A program made the translations under genes and the position numbers. From Ceratobasidium sp. AG-K (taxonomy: Eukaryota; Basidiomycota; Agaricomycetes; Cantharellales; Ceratobasidiaceae), in the NCBI GenBank assembly GCA_037039685.1, contig JAWNGF010000001.1, positions 9,486,001-9,550,000 on the forward strand: a stretch of 64,000 bases of DNA, in the 5' to 3' direction. Below, in pieces: positions 22,291-33,535 of this stretch; position 1 is the first letter of the stretch; each line of letters starts with the position of its first letter. The notes below the pieces were generated by a model. It saw only the letters and a program-made list of their open reading frames with translations, did no database searches and was not told the DNA's origin.

Positions 22291-23434
22291 GCTTCCGTCT
22301 TGGCACACAGCTCCGCCGGTCACTACTCGGAACCAGACACGAGTCAGATAACTGTTGTCCGTGATCCTCATGACTGTGACGTTGATACGTCGTGTGGGGC
22401 CTCAGTGCAAGACACCTCCCGCTACCGAGGCTTCGCTTGTTACTCGACGAAACATGGATATCTGGCTCGATCCCATCTGCATCCCTTGCAAAGCAATTCA
22501 GTGATCGAGAAGACTCGTTAGTCAAAGTAGGCTTACAGTGGATTCTGAATGGTATCCTTGGCGAAAACAAACTTTTTGAATAGTTGGCCAATCGCACAAA
22601 GGGGTTAGAGGAAGATTGCTCACTCAGCCCAAGCCCAAGCTCCACCTCTCTCAGTCAGCACTAGCAATAGTCACTATATCCGAGGACATAAATGCGTGGG
22701 CGTTCGACCCCTTACCCCTTCGTGACGATAACTCAACGTATTGATATGAGGGTACACTTTTTGGAGTGGACGTACTCAATTTCAAACGTGGAGTAAATCG
22801 CTCAAATTAATTGTGCTTGTCCCATCTCTGTGATATTCGGATCCCCGGCACAGAGAAGCCGTACTTCTCACGCTGGCGAAAAAAAAAACAGTTTTTGAAC
22901 TCATTGGAAAACAACGAGGGCCGAAGCGTGGCTTGGATTTTGATCTCAAGTACTGGGAAACATATAAACTTGAAAAAAACTTGGAAACATTTAAACACGC
23001 CTACTGCTCAAATGAAGTCCAAGTCTTTTGCAGAAAATAACCCAAAGAAACCCAGTGGTACTCGTCACAGAGCGAGGAGCAACTGGATTGGCCTCGCGGC
23101 AGAGATTATGGTCGCTTAACTATGACGATGTACTCAGCGCCCAGTCCCAGCTGGCCGGGCCACGCCGTGACAATTCCGAACGCATGCACTTCGGTAACGA
23201 AACTTATGGGTCACAGCTCAAGCTAAGGTCGTCTAGGCAAGGCAAGTAAAATTCGTCGGGACTCTGCACATTTATCGAGGAGCAGTAAACGCATCCAAGG
23301 CTAAGATAGCGAGTGGATAAAAAAGGGGGACAAGAATAGAAATACACTAGGAATATACCGATACTGGGCCGAAAAAGAGATGAAACAGTAGCTAGAAACT
23401 AGAACGGTGGGTAAAATTACTAGGTTTGGTTCGA
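22291..23434. other. 3' flank of the truncated regulator copy
   Basis: 22291-22470 is related to 17001-17170 (see that entry). The rest holds no recognisable gene; the frame 22811-23119 is Lys/Asn-rich and has no family match that I know. Confidence 0.4.
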
Positions 23435-24520
23435 CTATATCCCGATCACCCTGAGGCGCGCAGCCCGTAAGTCAGACCATATAGCCGGCCGACCCAGTGA
23501 CCAAATGTTATCTAATATTCTGAGTAAATCGTTGCCCACAGTCCCAGAACGCGAACAGTCCGGCAAACTGAGCATACGAGTTCGGATGAGGAATTGCGAG
23601 ACTGGATCGGATGTAGCGATTCCGATCTGTTTGAAGCGCATATGAACTTCGGGAAGGACTTTATTGGGCAACGACTTACGATGACTATGGGCATAATCAA
23701 GAAAGAATCTGGGTTCCTACCCGATTTCGCGCCTTTGAGGAGTTCCATGAATTTGGTGCGTGCCTTGACTACTCGTACATCTTGGGAACTGGCACCGCAC
23801 AGTGCCTATATACTGTTCTCTCAAACTTGCGATATGAACGCGAACAGAGCACGTACCATATATAGATAAATAAAGGCCGCCTGACGCCAACACTCCTGCA
23901 CTACCAACCGTCCGATCATCAAATTTGTATCGCAGGACGCGACGATTGTCGACTTGAACCCTGCAATTTCCTCTTCCAGCTCGCGAACAAGTTCCTGGCG
24001 CACGTTCGTCCCGAAATCCTCGAGCACAATGTTCATCTTTGCAAGTGTAATCACCAGTCTGTCGGGCACACCGTATAACCACCGTAATCCAGGTCCGTTT
24101 TCCAGGTTGAATAAATCCTCATTTACTTCCGCAGTGAATTCGACGTTATATCGAAAGAACATCGGTCGGTTAGTGATCGCACTCAACAGAATATCCAGTG
24201 TTGCATAGAATTGAGGGCTAATGTCGAGAAAACGCGAAAGCAGGCCTGGGAGGTGGATGAGGCTTTCTGGTGGTTCTGGGCATGCCCGGCGGAAGGTAGG
24301 TGCGGCGGCTTGCATTATGGTCAAGACATTGGAAATAGGTGTGAGTTTGAAAATTATTGAAATTAACTATGGGCAACTCGTGAGTATGTATAGGTGCAAG
24401 TACAATGTCTACTCTCACATCGTATAGACCATCCAGGCTACTGAGTGCATCGATTTGATCCAATTTTCTGTCAATTTGACTAGCTTGACCAGTCGATTGC
24501 CATCTGTGCCGCATGCGGTT
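23435..24520 (-). pseudogene. 5'-truncated paralogue of the Zn2Cys6/Fungal_trans_2 regulator
   Basis: Exons 24419 to about 24520, 23857-24366, 23680-23805 and 23435-23626 match the C-terminal exons of the gene at 18042-20275 in order, size and sequence (LTPISNVLTIMQAAAPTFRR, LFNLENGPGLRWLYGVPDRL, QECWRQAAFIYLYM, WSLGRPAIWSDLRAARLRV). All four exons are in frame with normal splice sites. The zinc cluster, linker and first half of the regulatory domain are missing: upstream of about 24520 the sequence changes into the Asn/Gly/Lys-rich 3' end of a different gene. It lacks DNA-binding capacity and any obvious own start, so I class it as a fragment. It could still be expressed as a short Fungal_trans_2-only protein. 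Confidence 0.75.
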
Positions 24521-25293
24521 TTGCCGTTCTTATTCCCATTGCCGTTCTTGTTCCCATTGCCATTCTTGCCGTTTCCGTTTCCGTTCTTGCCACCGTTGTT
24601 GCCCTTATTACCCCTGTTGGGCTTGGCAGTCTATGCAAAACTGTTAGACGCCAATATATTCGAATAAAACAAAGAGAACATACCACAGTAACGGTCGCGG
24701 TGACAGTGACGGTAACCACAGCACCACCCGCAGCCTCGGGTGGTGGTAGCGGTGGCAGTCTCAACGGCAGAGGTGGTATCGGTCTATGGGAAAGAAATGT
24801 TGATAAAAAAGAATCCCGGTGCAAATACAGCAATACTAACGGCGGTGGCAGCAGACGTAGTGGCCGTGGCAGTCTCGTTGCCAGCAGCACCAGTCCCCCT
24901 CAGTGACAACGGCAGTAGAGTCTGTGACGGAGGCAGTCTCGGTGGCAGCAGCTGTCTCGGTGACAGAAGCTGTGTCCGTTACAGCAGCAGTTTCGGTCGC
25001 CGCAACAGACTCTGTAGCGGTGACATTGGCGGCAGCGGTTTCGGTCGCGGTCTCAAGGGCGGCCGAAGTTTCGGTCGCGGTAGCAGCTACAGTCTCGGTA
25101 GCATTGGCGGCGTTGTTCGAGGACTTGAGGTTGTATCCGCGAGCTACAAGGCCATGCTACGGGATTAAATTATTAGCTTTGGTCACTTGGCAGAGCACAT
25201 AATTAGACTCACAGATGATTGTTGGCCAAGGAATGGCAAGGCCAGAGTAGAGGAAGCGCTCAAAGCGAGCAGAGAAAGGACAGAAACCTTCAT
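24415..25293 (-). CDS. Secreted Ala/Thr-rich low-complexity protein with Gly/Asn/Lys tail, two frame breaks
   Basis: Exons 25213-25293, 24841-25156, 24684-24783 and 24415-24630. Exon 1 encodes a clear signal peptide (MKVSVLSLLALSASSTLALP). Exon 2 is a repetitive ATETAA/VTAT-type stretch of about 90 residues, expected to be O-glycosylated. Exon 3 encodes a VTVTVTATVTV strand, and exon 4 a run of NGNGNKNG-type residues. Exon 2 (316 nt) and exon 3 (100 nt) each have one base too many: the expected frame is regained if a base is absent at the C5 run 24895-24899 and at GGG 24738-24740 (plus strand). Splice sites are otherwise good. The final 35 codons (after KTACGTDG) are read out of frame from the first exon of the truncated regulator copy, so the C-terminus is chimeric. 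Likely a cell-wall or secreted protein; function unknown. Confidence 0.6.
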
Positions 25294-25894
25294 AGTGGGC
25301 TAGTAAAAAAAGAGTCGAAAGTAGTACCGAAGCGTAAATGAAGGTGCCGGCACCAAGGAATGTCAGAGAGGGAACGAAAGTTAAAGTCAACAAGACGAAG
25401 CACTCGATCACAGACCGAGGGAAGGAGGAGCAAAACGACCTGAGATCACGGCATGCCCCCGCGTCGGGTTTTAAGTGGGATCGACAGTCCTTCTTCCCCC
25501 GGTCCCTTGGTGAAAAAAGTCGGGCGCTCCACGTCTCCAGGGCGTCGCCACCAGAAGACGAACGGTTGCTATTCTCCGGTTATGGGGCGCAAAAGGACAG
25601 CAAGCCAAGCGAATCGACTCCCGCATGTGGAATAGCCCCGAGAATACAAGAATCAAACCGCAGTATTCGGCGTCATCACCCCGAGGACCGGAGCGCTAGC
25701 ATCGAATATCGCCGTCCGCACAAAAGCAAGCGATTGTCGATAAGATAATGTTGAATTTCCATTTGACCCCAGTATAAATACAGTACGTGCGTAATATGAG
25801 TTCATAACAGAGACTTGGCAAATTGTCGAGGAAAGGTCCAGACTCTGTCTGTATCACGTGACTCAACCAATTCATATCCTTTATCCCGATCAGC
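25294..25894. other. Divergent intergenic region
   Basis: Lies between the start of the secreted low-complexity gene (minus) and the start of the ketopantoate reductase gene (plus), so it should hold both promoters. No further gene seen; the plus-strand frame 25338-25748 is not gene-like. Confidence 0.5.
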
Positions 25895-27283
25895 ATGAGC
25901 GAAACACAGCGCTTTTTGGTTTTTGGTCTTGGCGGGTGAGCAATCCGACGCTTCAATACAAATGTTTCCTAAACACATGCGCCCAATAGAATCGGGGCAG
26001 TCCATTCCTTGGCGCTCCACCGTGCAGGCCACCCCGTCTCTGCCGTCGCAAGGTCAAACATTCAGTCAGTCAGACAAAATGCAAGTCGTACGATAGATAC
26101 GAGATTACATTCTTTGTAAATTAAATATTGTTTCTAGGGACTGAGCATAAAGAGCTCTGTATTCGGGGATTCTCAAGTGAACTTTGAAAAAGGTATGTGG
26201 ATTGGTTGAATGTGCACGCGACTGATCTACGATCTCCATGTCAACCAGTTGTCTCTAGTTCAGATTCCCAATCCGCTGACGTGTGGACATATGTTCTCGT
26301 CGCGACCAAGGCACTCTTGAACTCGTCGCCGTCGCTACCGGAGCTTCTAGAACCGTTTGTCACCGAAGAAGCCACGACGATCGTGCTGATTCAGAATGGA
26401 GTGGGTATCGAGGTGCGTTTGTTTATTGTCCCTGCTCATTTGTGCGGAGTAAGATTGTCGGTTAGGATCATGTTCGCGCCCGATGGCCTAAAAATACAAT
26501 TATTAGCTGTGTTGTAAGTGTCGATCTTGGCTTCGATCCCGTTGTCCCTTGTTGATCATTTGATAGACCTGGATCGGTGCAACGCAAATTAGTTCCGGAG
26601 TTGTCAACCACCTTCAAGGTGTCAAAGATGATATTGGGCTATTCACATCCACCATCGACCCAGCCCTCGAAAAGCGACGCCTCGATACGCTCAGCTCAGT
26701 GCTGACAGCTGGCGGGCTGGATGTCGAATTGGTAGAAAATATCCAGCAACGGAGATGGGAAAAAGTCACATGGTAACTTACATTTCACTTCAGCTGTTGG
26801 TACTTTGTCGACGTTCAAATAGGAATTGCGCATGGAACGCCCTTACTGCTCTAACTGGTACCAACACGCTCGAATGGCTCACGTCTTCCGATGACGCCGA
26901 GGCGCTTTCGCGTGACGTGATGAGAGAAGTCATTACCGTAGCCCAGGTTAGCGTCACTCTGTGCCTTTGCGTTCTCTCAACTTACGAGGAATCTAGGCAC
27001 TCGGGTTGAACATCTCGTTCAACCTAATAGACGAGCTGATGGCAAAGGTATCCGGCAAACCTCTAATTAGCTCGATGCAAGTCGATGCAGCTAATAATAG
27101 GCCTATGGAAACGGAGGTGTGTACGATTGTTTCCGTTTGCATTTCGTCTCATTAATATTGGGCAAGGTAATCGTCGGCACGCCCTTGCGCAAAGCAAAAG
27201 AATTGGGCATCCCTACGCCGATTCTGCGCACCCTGTATGCGCTACTTGTGTCCAAGGAGAAGAAGTACCTCAGATCCAAGTAG
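25895..27283 (+). CDS. 2-dehydropantoate 2-reductase (ketopantoate reductase family)
   Basis: Exons 25895-25935, 25990-26080, 26138-26192, 26249-26412, 26466-26513, 26567-26772, 26823-26946, 26997-27116 and 27167-27283; 321 aa. The N-terminal Rossmann motif is assembled across the first intron: FLVFGLGG plus IGAVHSLALHRAGH. It is followed by ARSNIQSVRQN, the LVATKAL and IVLIQNGVGIE segments, and the C-terminal KPR domain with KVTWNCAWNALTALTGTN, containing the conserved K and N. The family reduces ketopantoate to pantoate with NADPH in the route to coenzyme A; fungal genomes hold several paralogues, so the exact substrate is not certain. Intron 26081-26137 begins with GC (AAT/GCAAGT) and ends TTCTAG; no GT donor gives an open frame there. 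Confidence 0.88.
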
Positions 27284-28697
27284 CGTGGATGCACCGCTGT
27301 GAGTTCACATGTAGAATTTGGTGAATTGATAAATTTGGAATCTGGGGCGTCGGCTGCCCAACGGTTGGAGGTAACTCGAGCTTCTTGAAGTATCTATGAC
27401 GTAGCAAAGGACGGATGACGAACCTCAGAGGTAAAAACGATGGACACCAACAGGAATGCGTCCATCTAAGATATGCTTATGAATCTGGACCGAGGCTCAG
27501 AGGTGTACGATTTGATTCGCAATGAGTGGTGAGTCACTCGAGTCCCGATTGAGAGCCAATGAGGCTAGGAAGAGTGGAGAAATGAGTAAGTTAAAATACT
27601 AGTAAACGTGAGACACTGCCCGGCGGTCTGTGCGCTGAAGTAATTGGCTTGAACAAAATAAATTTCTTAGGGCGTGTCTTGCTGCATACATGTTTAGTTG
27701 GCTATAGGGGCCGGATGGTTATTCCTTATCAACTGGCGCCTCCCGGCAGTAGTGTCCTGACGATCCGGATCAGTCGCCATATCTCTCGAAGCAGTGTTAT
27801 GTATCTTACAGTCCTATAGATGACCAAAGTGAGTCGTGCTCGAACTCCCTTGGCCCCTACTCCCGATCTCTACCTCTCAAGAATCTAGCAAGTATTACCT
27901 TCTTGAAACCATTAGTTGCTAAATTTCCACTTGAGATCATCACAAGTTATGAGCGTATAAGATGCAAGGCTCTTTTTGTTCGCCCAATATGTAGGTTTCT
28001 CTGTTCTCGCTGCTCGTGTTGAGCGCTGGTTTAACGCTCGCCTCGCCCTCTTTGATCAATCAGGAGTAAGCTCGACACCGACCACCATTATCATCGACTA
28101 AAATTTCACAGAATGCCTCGGGGACTCGCTGGTACGTCCCCGGGACTTTGGGCGACTTGAGCAGGAAGGGCGGATATGGAAGTAGAAATCTCAAGCCACG
28201 GGGTGGCGGGCAGGGAAATCTGCATAAAGGGTGATGGGCCCCAGTTTACTCGACAGCTAGAACATGACAAGGGGTGTGGGTAGTTCCAAAATATCTTTGA
28301 CATTTTTATTAGTTATGGTAGCGTACCTTCTGCGCTTAGTTGACTTGCTGGGAGATACTGGTTGGTCCCTGAAGATTCCTAGGCGTGAAGTGTGAGTCAG
28401 TTTGCCCAATTGCAAAGTTAGGAAGAAAGTCAGTAAGTAACAAACGCGCTCGTACTCATGAAGTCAATAATTTATATGAGCCTCGTTACCATTGCTGATG
28501 GGGAGCCCTCGCACATTGATGAGGTAGTACTAGCTGGTCCTGACTAACACCATTGTGATTGCTAAACATCATTGGCGGTCCGGCCCGACGGCTCCGGCCG
28601 GTCTCTATATTTAGCCAAATCACCGACGGTTGTTTGATCTCAGGGAAATATAAAGTCGACTCGAAGTTACACTGAAAGCAAGCTTTAGCACACTAGA
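27284..28697. other. Intergenic region with a possible secreted-protein relic
   Basis: No intact gene. At 27989-27994 an ATG is followed at once by TAG, and the next 20 codons in that frame (VSLFSLLVLSAGLTLASP) look like a signal peptide similar to MKVSVLSLLALSASSTLALP of the secreted gene at 24415-25293. A GTAAGC donor and a TTTCACAG acceptor follow. It is probably the dead 5' end of a secreted-protein gene. Confidence 0.4.
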
Positions 28698-29963
28698 ATG
28701 ACTGATCCATCAATCCTCAACGGTCCCTTTCACCCTGATCTCCTCCCACATATCGATCCGGAGTACTTAGCTTTCCACAACCAGCACCTCGCCCATCAAC
28801 CTGCAATCCATAAAGTCCCATGGAACCCAGCGTGCCGTATTGGGCCCATCAACCTCGGCGGTCTTGAACCTTGCCAAGTCGGCGAAGTAAAAGATTTGCT
28901 GATTCCGCGCGACCCTTCTGTAAAGGTCCGAGTATTCACTCCACCCCAGGAAATCGAACGCCCAAAGGATGGATGGCCGGTCTTGGTGTATTTTCATGGC
29001 GGAGGGTGGGTGCTTGGAAATATTGATACTGAGAACTCGTTTAGCGCGAGAACGTGTTTGAGTGAGTGGATCCTATCGCAGTGAGAACATTTTTAGGATC
29101 GGTGTGTTATAGCTGCGAAATGTATCGTCGTTTCGGTCGACTATCGTTTGGCACCTAAGCACGTCTTTCCCGCTGCGGTAGACGACTCATGGACTGCGCT
29201 CCAATGGGTCCATGAACACGGTCCCATTGAATTAGGCATCGATCCAGCTAAAATTGCAGTTGGAGGTTCCTCCGCGTACGTGCCAGTCAACTCACCCAGA
29301 ACAACTGAAGATTGACGGATATGAACATCTACACTAGGGGAGGAAACCTAAGCGCTGTTATGACCCAGCGTGCTGTAACTCGCACTCCTCCTCTACCTAT
29401 CGTCTTCCAGGTCCTTATGGTCCCAGTAACCGACAACACAATTCTTCCCGACGGATCTTCCCAGCTCTCGCCTTCTATCCAATATACATCTTGGGTAAAA
29501 TGGAAAAACACCTTGCCGCTCAGTCCCGAAAAAATGCTTTGGTTCAGGCAATGCTACTTGCCTGACAAAGAAAAATGGTCTCATGTGGACGCTTCGCCCA
29601 TTTTTCAAAGGGATGAAAAAGTGTGGGCCGCGTTGCCAAATGCATGGGTAGGAGTTGCAGAATTGGACATCTTGAATTCAGAAGGGAGATTGTACGCGCA
29701 AAAGCTAGAAAAGGCTGGGAAGAGGGTCGAGTTGGTCGAGTATCCTGGTGAGTCTGCGTATAAATCGTTACAAGGGGTAGGTACTCATACCATATAGGTT
29801 CGCCACACTCTATTATGGCCATGGATGAGGTACGAGTATGTTTACTTGACCAACAGCTTATATTGACGACAAACTGGGTTCTCAGGCAATTAAGGCAGGC
29901 TTCCAGTTAGGAGAGGATGCAGCTCGTGCGTTGCATCGAGCATTCTATAACTGGTCTGCCTAA
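28698..29963 (+). CDS. Alpha/beta hydrolase, hormone-sensitive-lipase type esterase
   Basis: Exons 28698-29061, 29113-29275, 29338-29747, 29798-29829 and 29886-29963; 348 aa. The HSL-family oxyanion motif HGGGW (VLVYFHGGGWVLGNIDTEN) is present, and VSVDYRLAPKHVFPAAVDD follows as in this family. The nucleophile elbow is GGSSAGGN, with Ser in place of the usual Asp before the catalytic Ser; it is formed across intron 2. The acid is probably the Asp in GVAELDILNSEG and the catalytic His is in SPHSIMAMDE. There is no signal peptide, so it is likely a cytosolic esterase or lactone/carbamate hydrolase; substrate unknown. The ATG at 28698 follows a spaced TATAAA at about 28650. Confidence 0.88.
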
Positions 29964-31307
29964 TTTTCTACATACTCTGGTTAAAATTGTAATTAAGTTC
30001 TGGGGTTTTTGCTTGACGTCAAGGGCTTCCGGAATACCTCGGCCGACTAAGGTCGAGCTGGTCAAACCAGAGCAAGTCGTGTGTTAGAAATTTTGCTGGA
30101 TTATTCCTTTATGCCAATGCATTTCATTCCAAGTACTATAGAATTGGACATGCGTCCCGAATCCAGAAAGGCGTCACCAAGCTTGAGCAATCAAAATTCC
30201 GTTCACACTCTGAGCATGTGTCTTCAAGTCAGCTTGGAGGCTTGTCGGAGACTTATTCCCATAGTTGCCGATCGCTACAGCGCGCATTCCAGCTACCTTG
30301 GCCCTATACCAAAATGTTGTTCCACCGACATGACTGAAATATTGGAGTAGCATATAATAACATCGCTGGAGCAGTTCCGGAAATCGTAGCGGTTGCTGCA
30401 TCGCTCTCGATTCAAGGGTATATTCGAAGGTCGGGGATACTACATTTCACTGCAATCAGATTGGATTGGGTCGCAATCCATATTTCCGACTGCCTCCAGC
30501 CATCCCAGCGAAGCCTAAAGCAGGACGTAGGTCAGAAAGCGTTTTGATTAGTCTCGAAATATTCTTCAGTTTTCTACGCGCCAGGCCGTTATGGGGACCT
30601 TCTATGTAGCGCTTACTTGTTGCAGATGCACTCACACTATGAAAGAACCAGAATTGATTTTCCTGGTATGTTTGATAATAGGAGCGGTATTGGTGGGGTT
30701 TACGATGGTGCTGAGAGTAAGGTTAGCTAAAACAGCCAAAGGGGTCAATAACATGACAATACAGGGTTCCTGTGCGTGTGCTCGGAGGCACCAAGCCTAG
30801 TTATGTACCGCATATCACGTTGTGGGCGAGTGTATCAGAGCATGTGCATGCATTGATCTGTACTACCGTAACGCACCCGAAGCGCTTTGTGAGCATGTGG
30901 TCAAGATAGTGTTGATAGGAAATGATGAGATGGCTCGTTGCGTAACAAAGATACCTGCGTGTATGCTGCCGGGTAGAGGTTCTGTAGGGATGAACAGCGT
31001 GCTTGGCACCGGAGGTAAAACATTGTAGACCCGGGCCGTTGAACCAGCTACATCTCGATTGCATGGATTGATAACGGCATTGAAGCGATTGCTCTCCGCA
31101 AAGGACGTGGTTGCGAATAATCACTTGGGCTTGAAGGGGTAAATAAACATAAGTGAGTTCACAAGAATGTAACTCGCGTCGGGTCACACGCGGAGCGCGT
31201 TTTACAGATAATCTGTGGGACTTTAGAATGTTTCATTAATTGGATGACTGCAAGCACTCATATACAGATATTTCATAGGTGAAGCTCAGGTGTGGGCGAA
31301 TGGTCTG
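29964..31307. other. Gene-poor region downstream of the subtilisin-like gene
   Basis: Apart from the subtilase 3' relic at 30174-30284 I see no gene here. The longest frames (30591-30800 plus, 30801-31187 minus) carry no recognisable motif. Confidence 0.4.
30174..30284 (-). pseudogene. Relic of the 3' end of a subtilisin-like gene
   Basis: The last 36 codons and the stop of a minus-strand frame (RAVAIGNYGNKSPTSLQADL, ending LIAQAW) match the end of the gene at 31308-32840 (LAVAIDNHGNKPPATLQANL, ending PIAQVW). Upstream of the match no further subtilase sequence is found, so this is a duplicated 3' fragment lying about 1 kb downstream of its relative. Confidence 0.7.
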
Positions 31308-32840
31308 TTACCAGACCTGAGCTATTGGGATTCCGTTTACCACGCGCGCATTGGACTTGAGATTAGCTTGTAGGGTTGCGGGTGGTTTGTTTCCGTGGTT
31401 ATCGATAGCAACGGCGAGAACCCCTGTCACGTTTGCCCTGTGCGAAAGTACGTCACGCTCCGAATCTGGATTAAAAAAAAACGCATACTCACATCGCCAG
31501 GGTTGTCCCGGAGATTGTTCTAGTTGCCGTATTTCCTCCTATCCACGGGCACAAAACATTCACCCCGAGTGCATAAATATCTACCGCGGCTCCATAGTTT
31601 GAAAAACTAGCTCGACGACCAGCTGCATCGACTGCTCCGACTGTGACCGCAGCGGCAACCCGAGCAGGGCTGGTGTTGACCGCGTCTGTTCCCGAACTCC
31701 CAGCTGGGACTACGAAATGGATACCTTTGGTAGTTGCATTGTTGACGGCGGAATCGAGAGCTGAGTTGGCCCCGCCTCCAACACCCATCATGGCGATGGA
31801 TGGACGGCCCGAAGCTGCTACTGCTGAAATAACCCAATTGATTGCAGCGATAAGGTCGGAAACTGTAGCCGATCCTGTATCCGAGATAGCTATTTTTTTT
31901 AATTTTAATTTTTTCGCGGTTTCGGCGAAGTCAGAACATCGCTGGTAGATGAATATAACGAACCAGACCTTTTACTGCGATCGCGTTGGCTTGTTGAGCA
32001 ATACCGTATGCGCTCCCAACTGCAATTCCTGCATGACCTAGACACATACAAGGGGTCGTTGTTTGAAACTACGGTGAAAGGTGTGCGATAGCTTACATGT
32101 ACTAATCCCGTTTCCATCAAGGTTTGTGTACTAGCGGCGTGTCTAGGTTTAGTTGAATTCAGGCAAGAAATTAATGGGAACTCACGCCGCCAAATGTAGC
32201 CCCCCAACGCGCTCGGCCTCCAAATGCGCTATGCGAGGTCAGTATGCCCTAGAATTAAGGGCGTTACTTTGTAATACATAGTTCCTGGAATCATATCTAT
32301 GACTTACTGTGCCGATATCATATACGTCAACGCCTGAGCCGCCAGCACGTTTGTTTAATCGCGAGCTGACGGTCAATGCAGGCGGGGACCTCTGAATAAA
32401 TTTCAATTCCCCAGATGCACTACCCAGACAGAATATTAGGGCACTGTTGAAAGGAATAAGGAATTGCTCGCCTAGTATCAATAGTGACAATCCCATCCTC
32501 ATATATGGACTCCACATCGCTTGACATTTGAAGGAATTCCAAGGATTTCGCGTTTAGTCGAGCGGCGTATCCGTGAAAAGCCGCATCAAAGGTGTATAAA
32601 ACTTCTGAGCCCTTAAGTAACTGAGCTAAACGGCCGGAATCCAAAGCTCCGTCCTTGAGCTTGCTAGATCGCACATTATCATCTCGGTTTGTTATGCGAC
32701 TTAGGGGACCTATCAACATACATGATATATGAGCCAGCCTTGACTTTCCCTGCGTGTTTAATTAAGGGCGCCGCATTGGCAGGCAAAGCGGTAACACCGA
32801 GGGCGACACTGGTTAAGATAGCGAGAGGAAACAATAACAT
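31308..32840 (-). CDS. Subtilisin-like (S8, proteinase K type) protein lacking the catalytic triad
   Basis: Exons 32722-32840, 32472-32663, 32308-32419, 32186-32248, 32097-32130, 31969-32037, 31493-31889 and 31308-31437; 371 aa, frame intact throughout. A signal peptide (MLLFPLAILTSVALGVTALP) is followed by an I9 propeptide (YIIKLKDGALD...) and an S8 domain (AFGGRARWGATFGG, NTSPARVAAAVTVGAVD, NVLCPWIGGNTATRTISG). In place of VIDTG the sequence has DIGTG (catalytic Asp to Gly). In place of GNGHGTH it has GNGISTC (catalytic His to Ile). In place of GTSMA it has GTTLA (catalytic Ser to Thr). The oxyanion Asn of AAGN is Ser in PAGSS. The protein should fold but cannot work as a normal serine protease. 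Intron 32420-32471 has a GC donor (AG/GCGAGC). An upstream in-frame ATG at 32870 would hide the signal peptide. Confidence 0.82.
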
Positions 32841-33535
32841 CTTGCTCCCAGACGTGTACCACCAAATCATATGTGGTCTTACCTACCTTAATTTATAGTT
32901 CTTCTACCGAGAGAACCCAACCGATACTTGGGTCAACCACATGCACTGCTGTCAGGACGAGCTGGAAATGCTGCGGGAGCATGCGGTCACGAGAACCAGC
33001 ATGCGATTCGATCGTTGATAAATCAAGTTGACCTTAGGGATCGATAGACAAACAAGTACGAGCCTGGGTAGTCAGACGTTCTTCATAGATCGTCACTTGG
33101 CATATGCGGCATCGGCTCACCCAAAGTCTGTGGCTTGTCCATATCAGTTACTAGTAAATGATGAGCCTTGACGGGGAAGCTATTGCGTCAGCCAGAGCAG
33201 GGGGAATGGGGGCAGAGTGAGCCGGGTGTGCATACGTCCGTCGGGCCCCGGTGCTGAGCCAAGAACGAAGGTCAGTTATCATAAGTGAGGGCCTTACAAG
33301 ATTCTTGGAATCGTGCTACACTCCCACGAGTAGTCACGGCGCATATAGTTGATGGCTATCCTCAAACCAGATCACAAGGCATGAACTAGGAGGTCTCATT
33401 GTGGGTAACCGGTGCTTCCTTCGAGATGTTAACAGTGGGAAATACTCGAATCAACGGGGGCTTTGTATTCGTAATCTGACTGTTTGTATCTCATTGAGTT
33501 CTGCCTAGCACGGGTATTTTCCCTACATTGTCAAC
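32841..33535. other. Intergenic region, nothing recognised
   Basis: Upstream of the subtilisin-like gene and downstream of the RidA gene (both minus strand). No coding exon or RNA gene seen. Confidence 0.45.

Noticed and set aside
24700..25202. CRISPR-like or minisatellite array
   Set aside because: The repetition reflects codons of Ala/Thr-rich protein sequence without uniform spacers.
26197..26517. Treating the ketopantoate reductase as N-terminally truncated
   Set aside because: The Rossmann motif was found upstream when a GC-AG intron (26081-26137) and the intron 25936-25989 were allowed.
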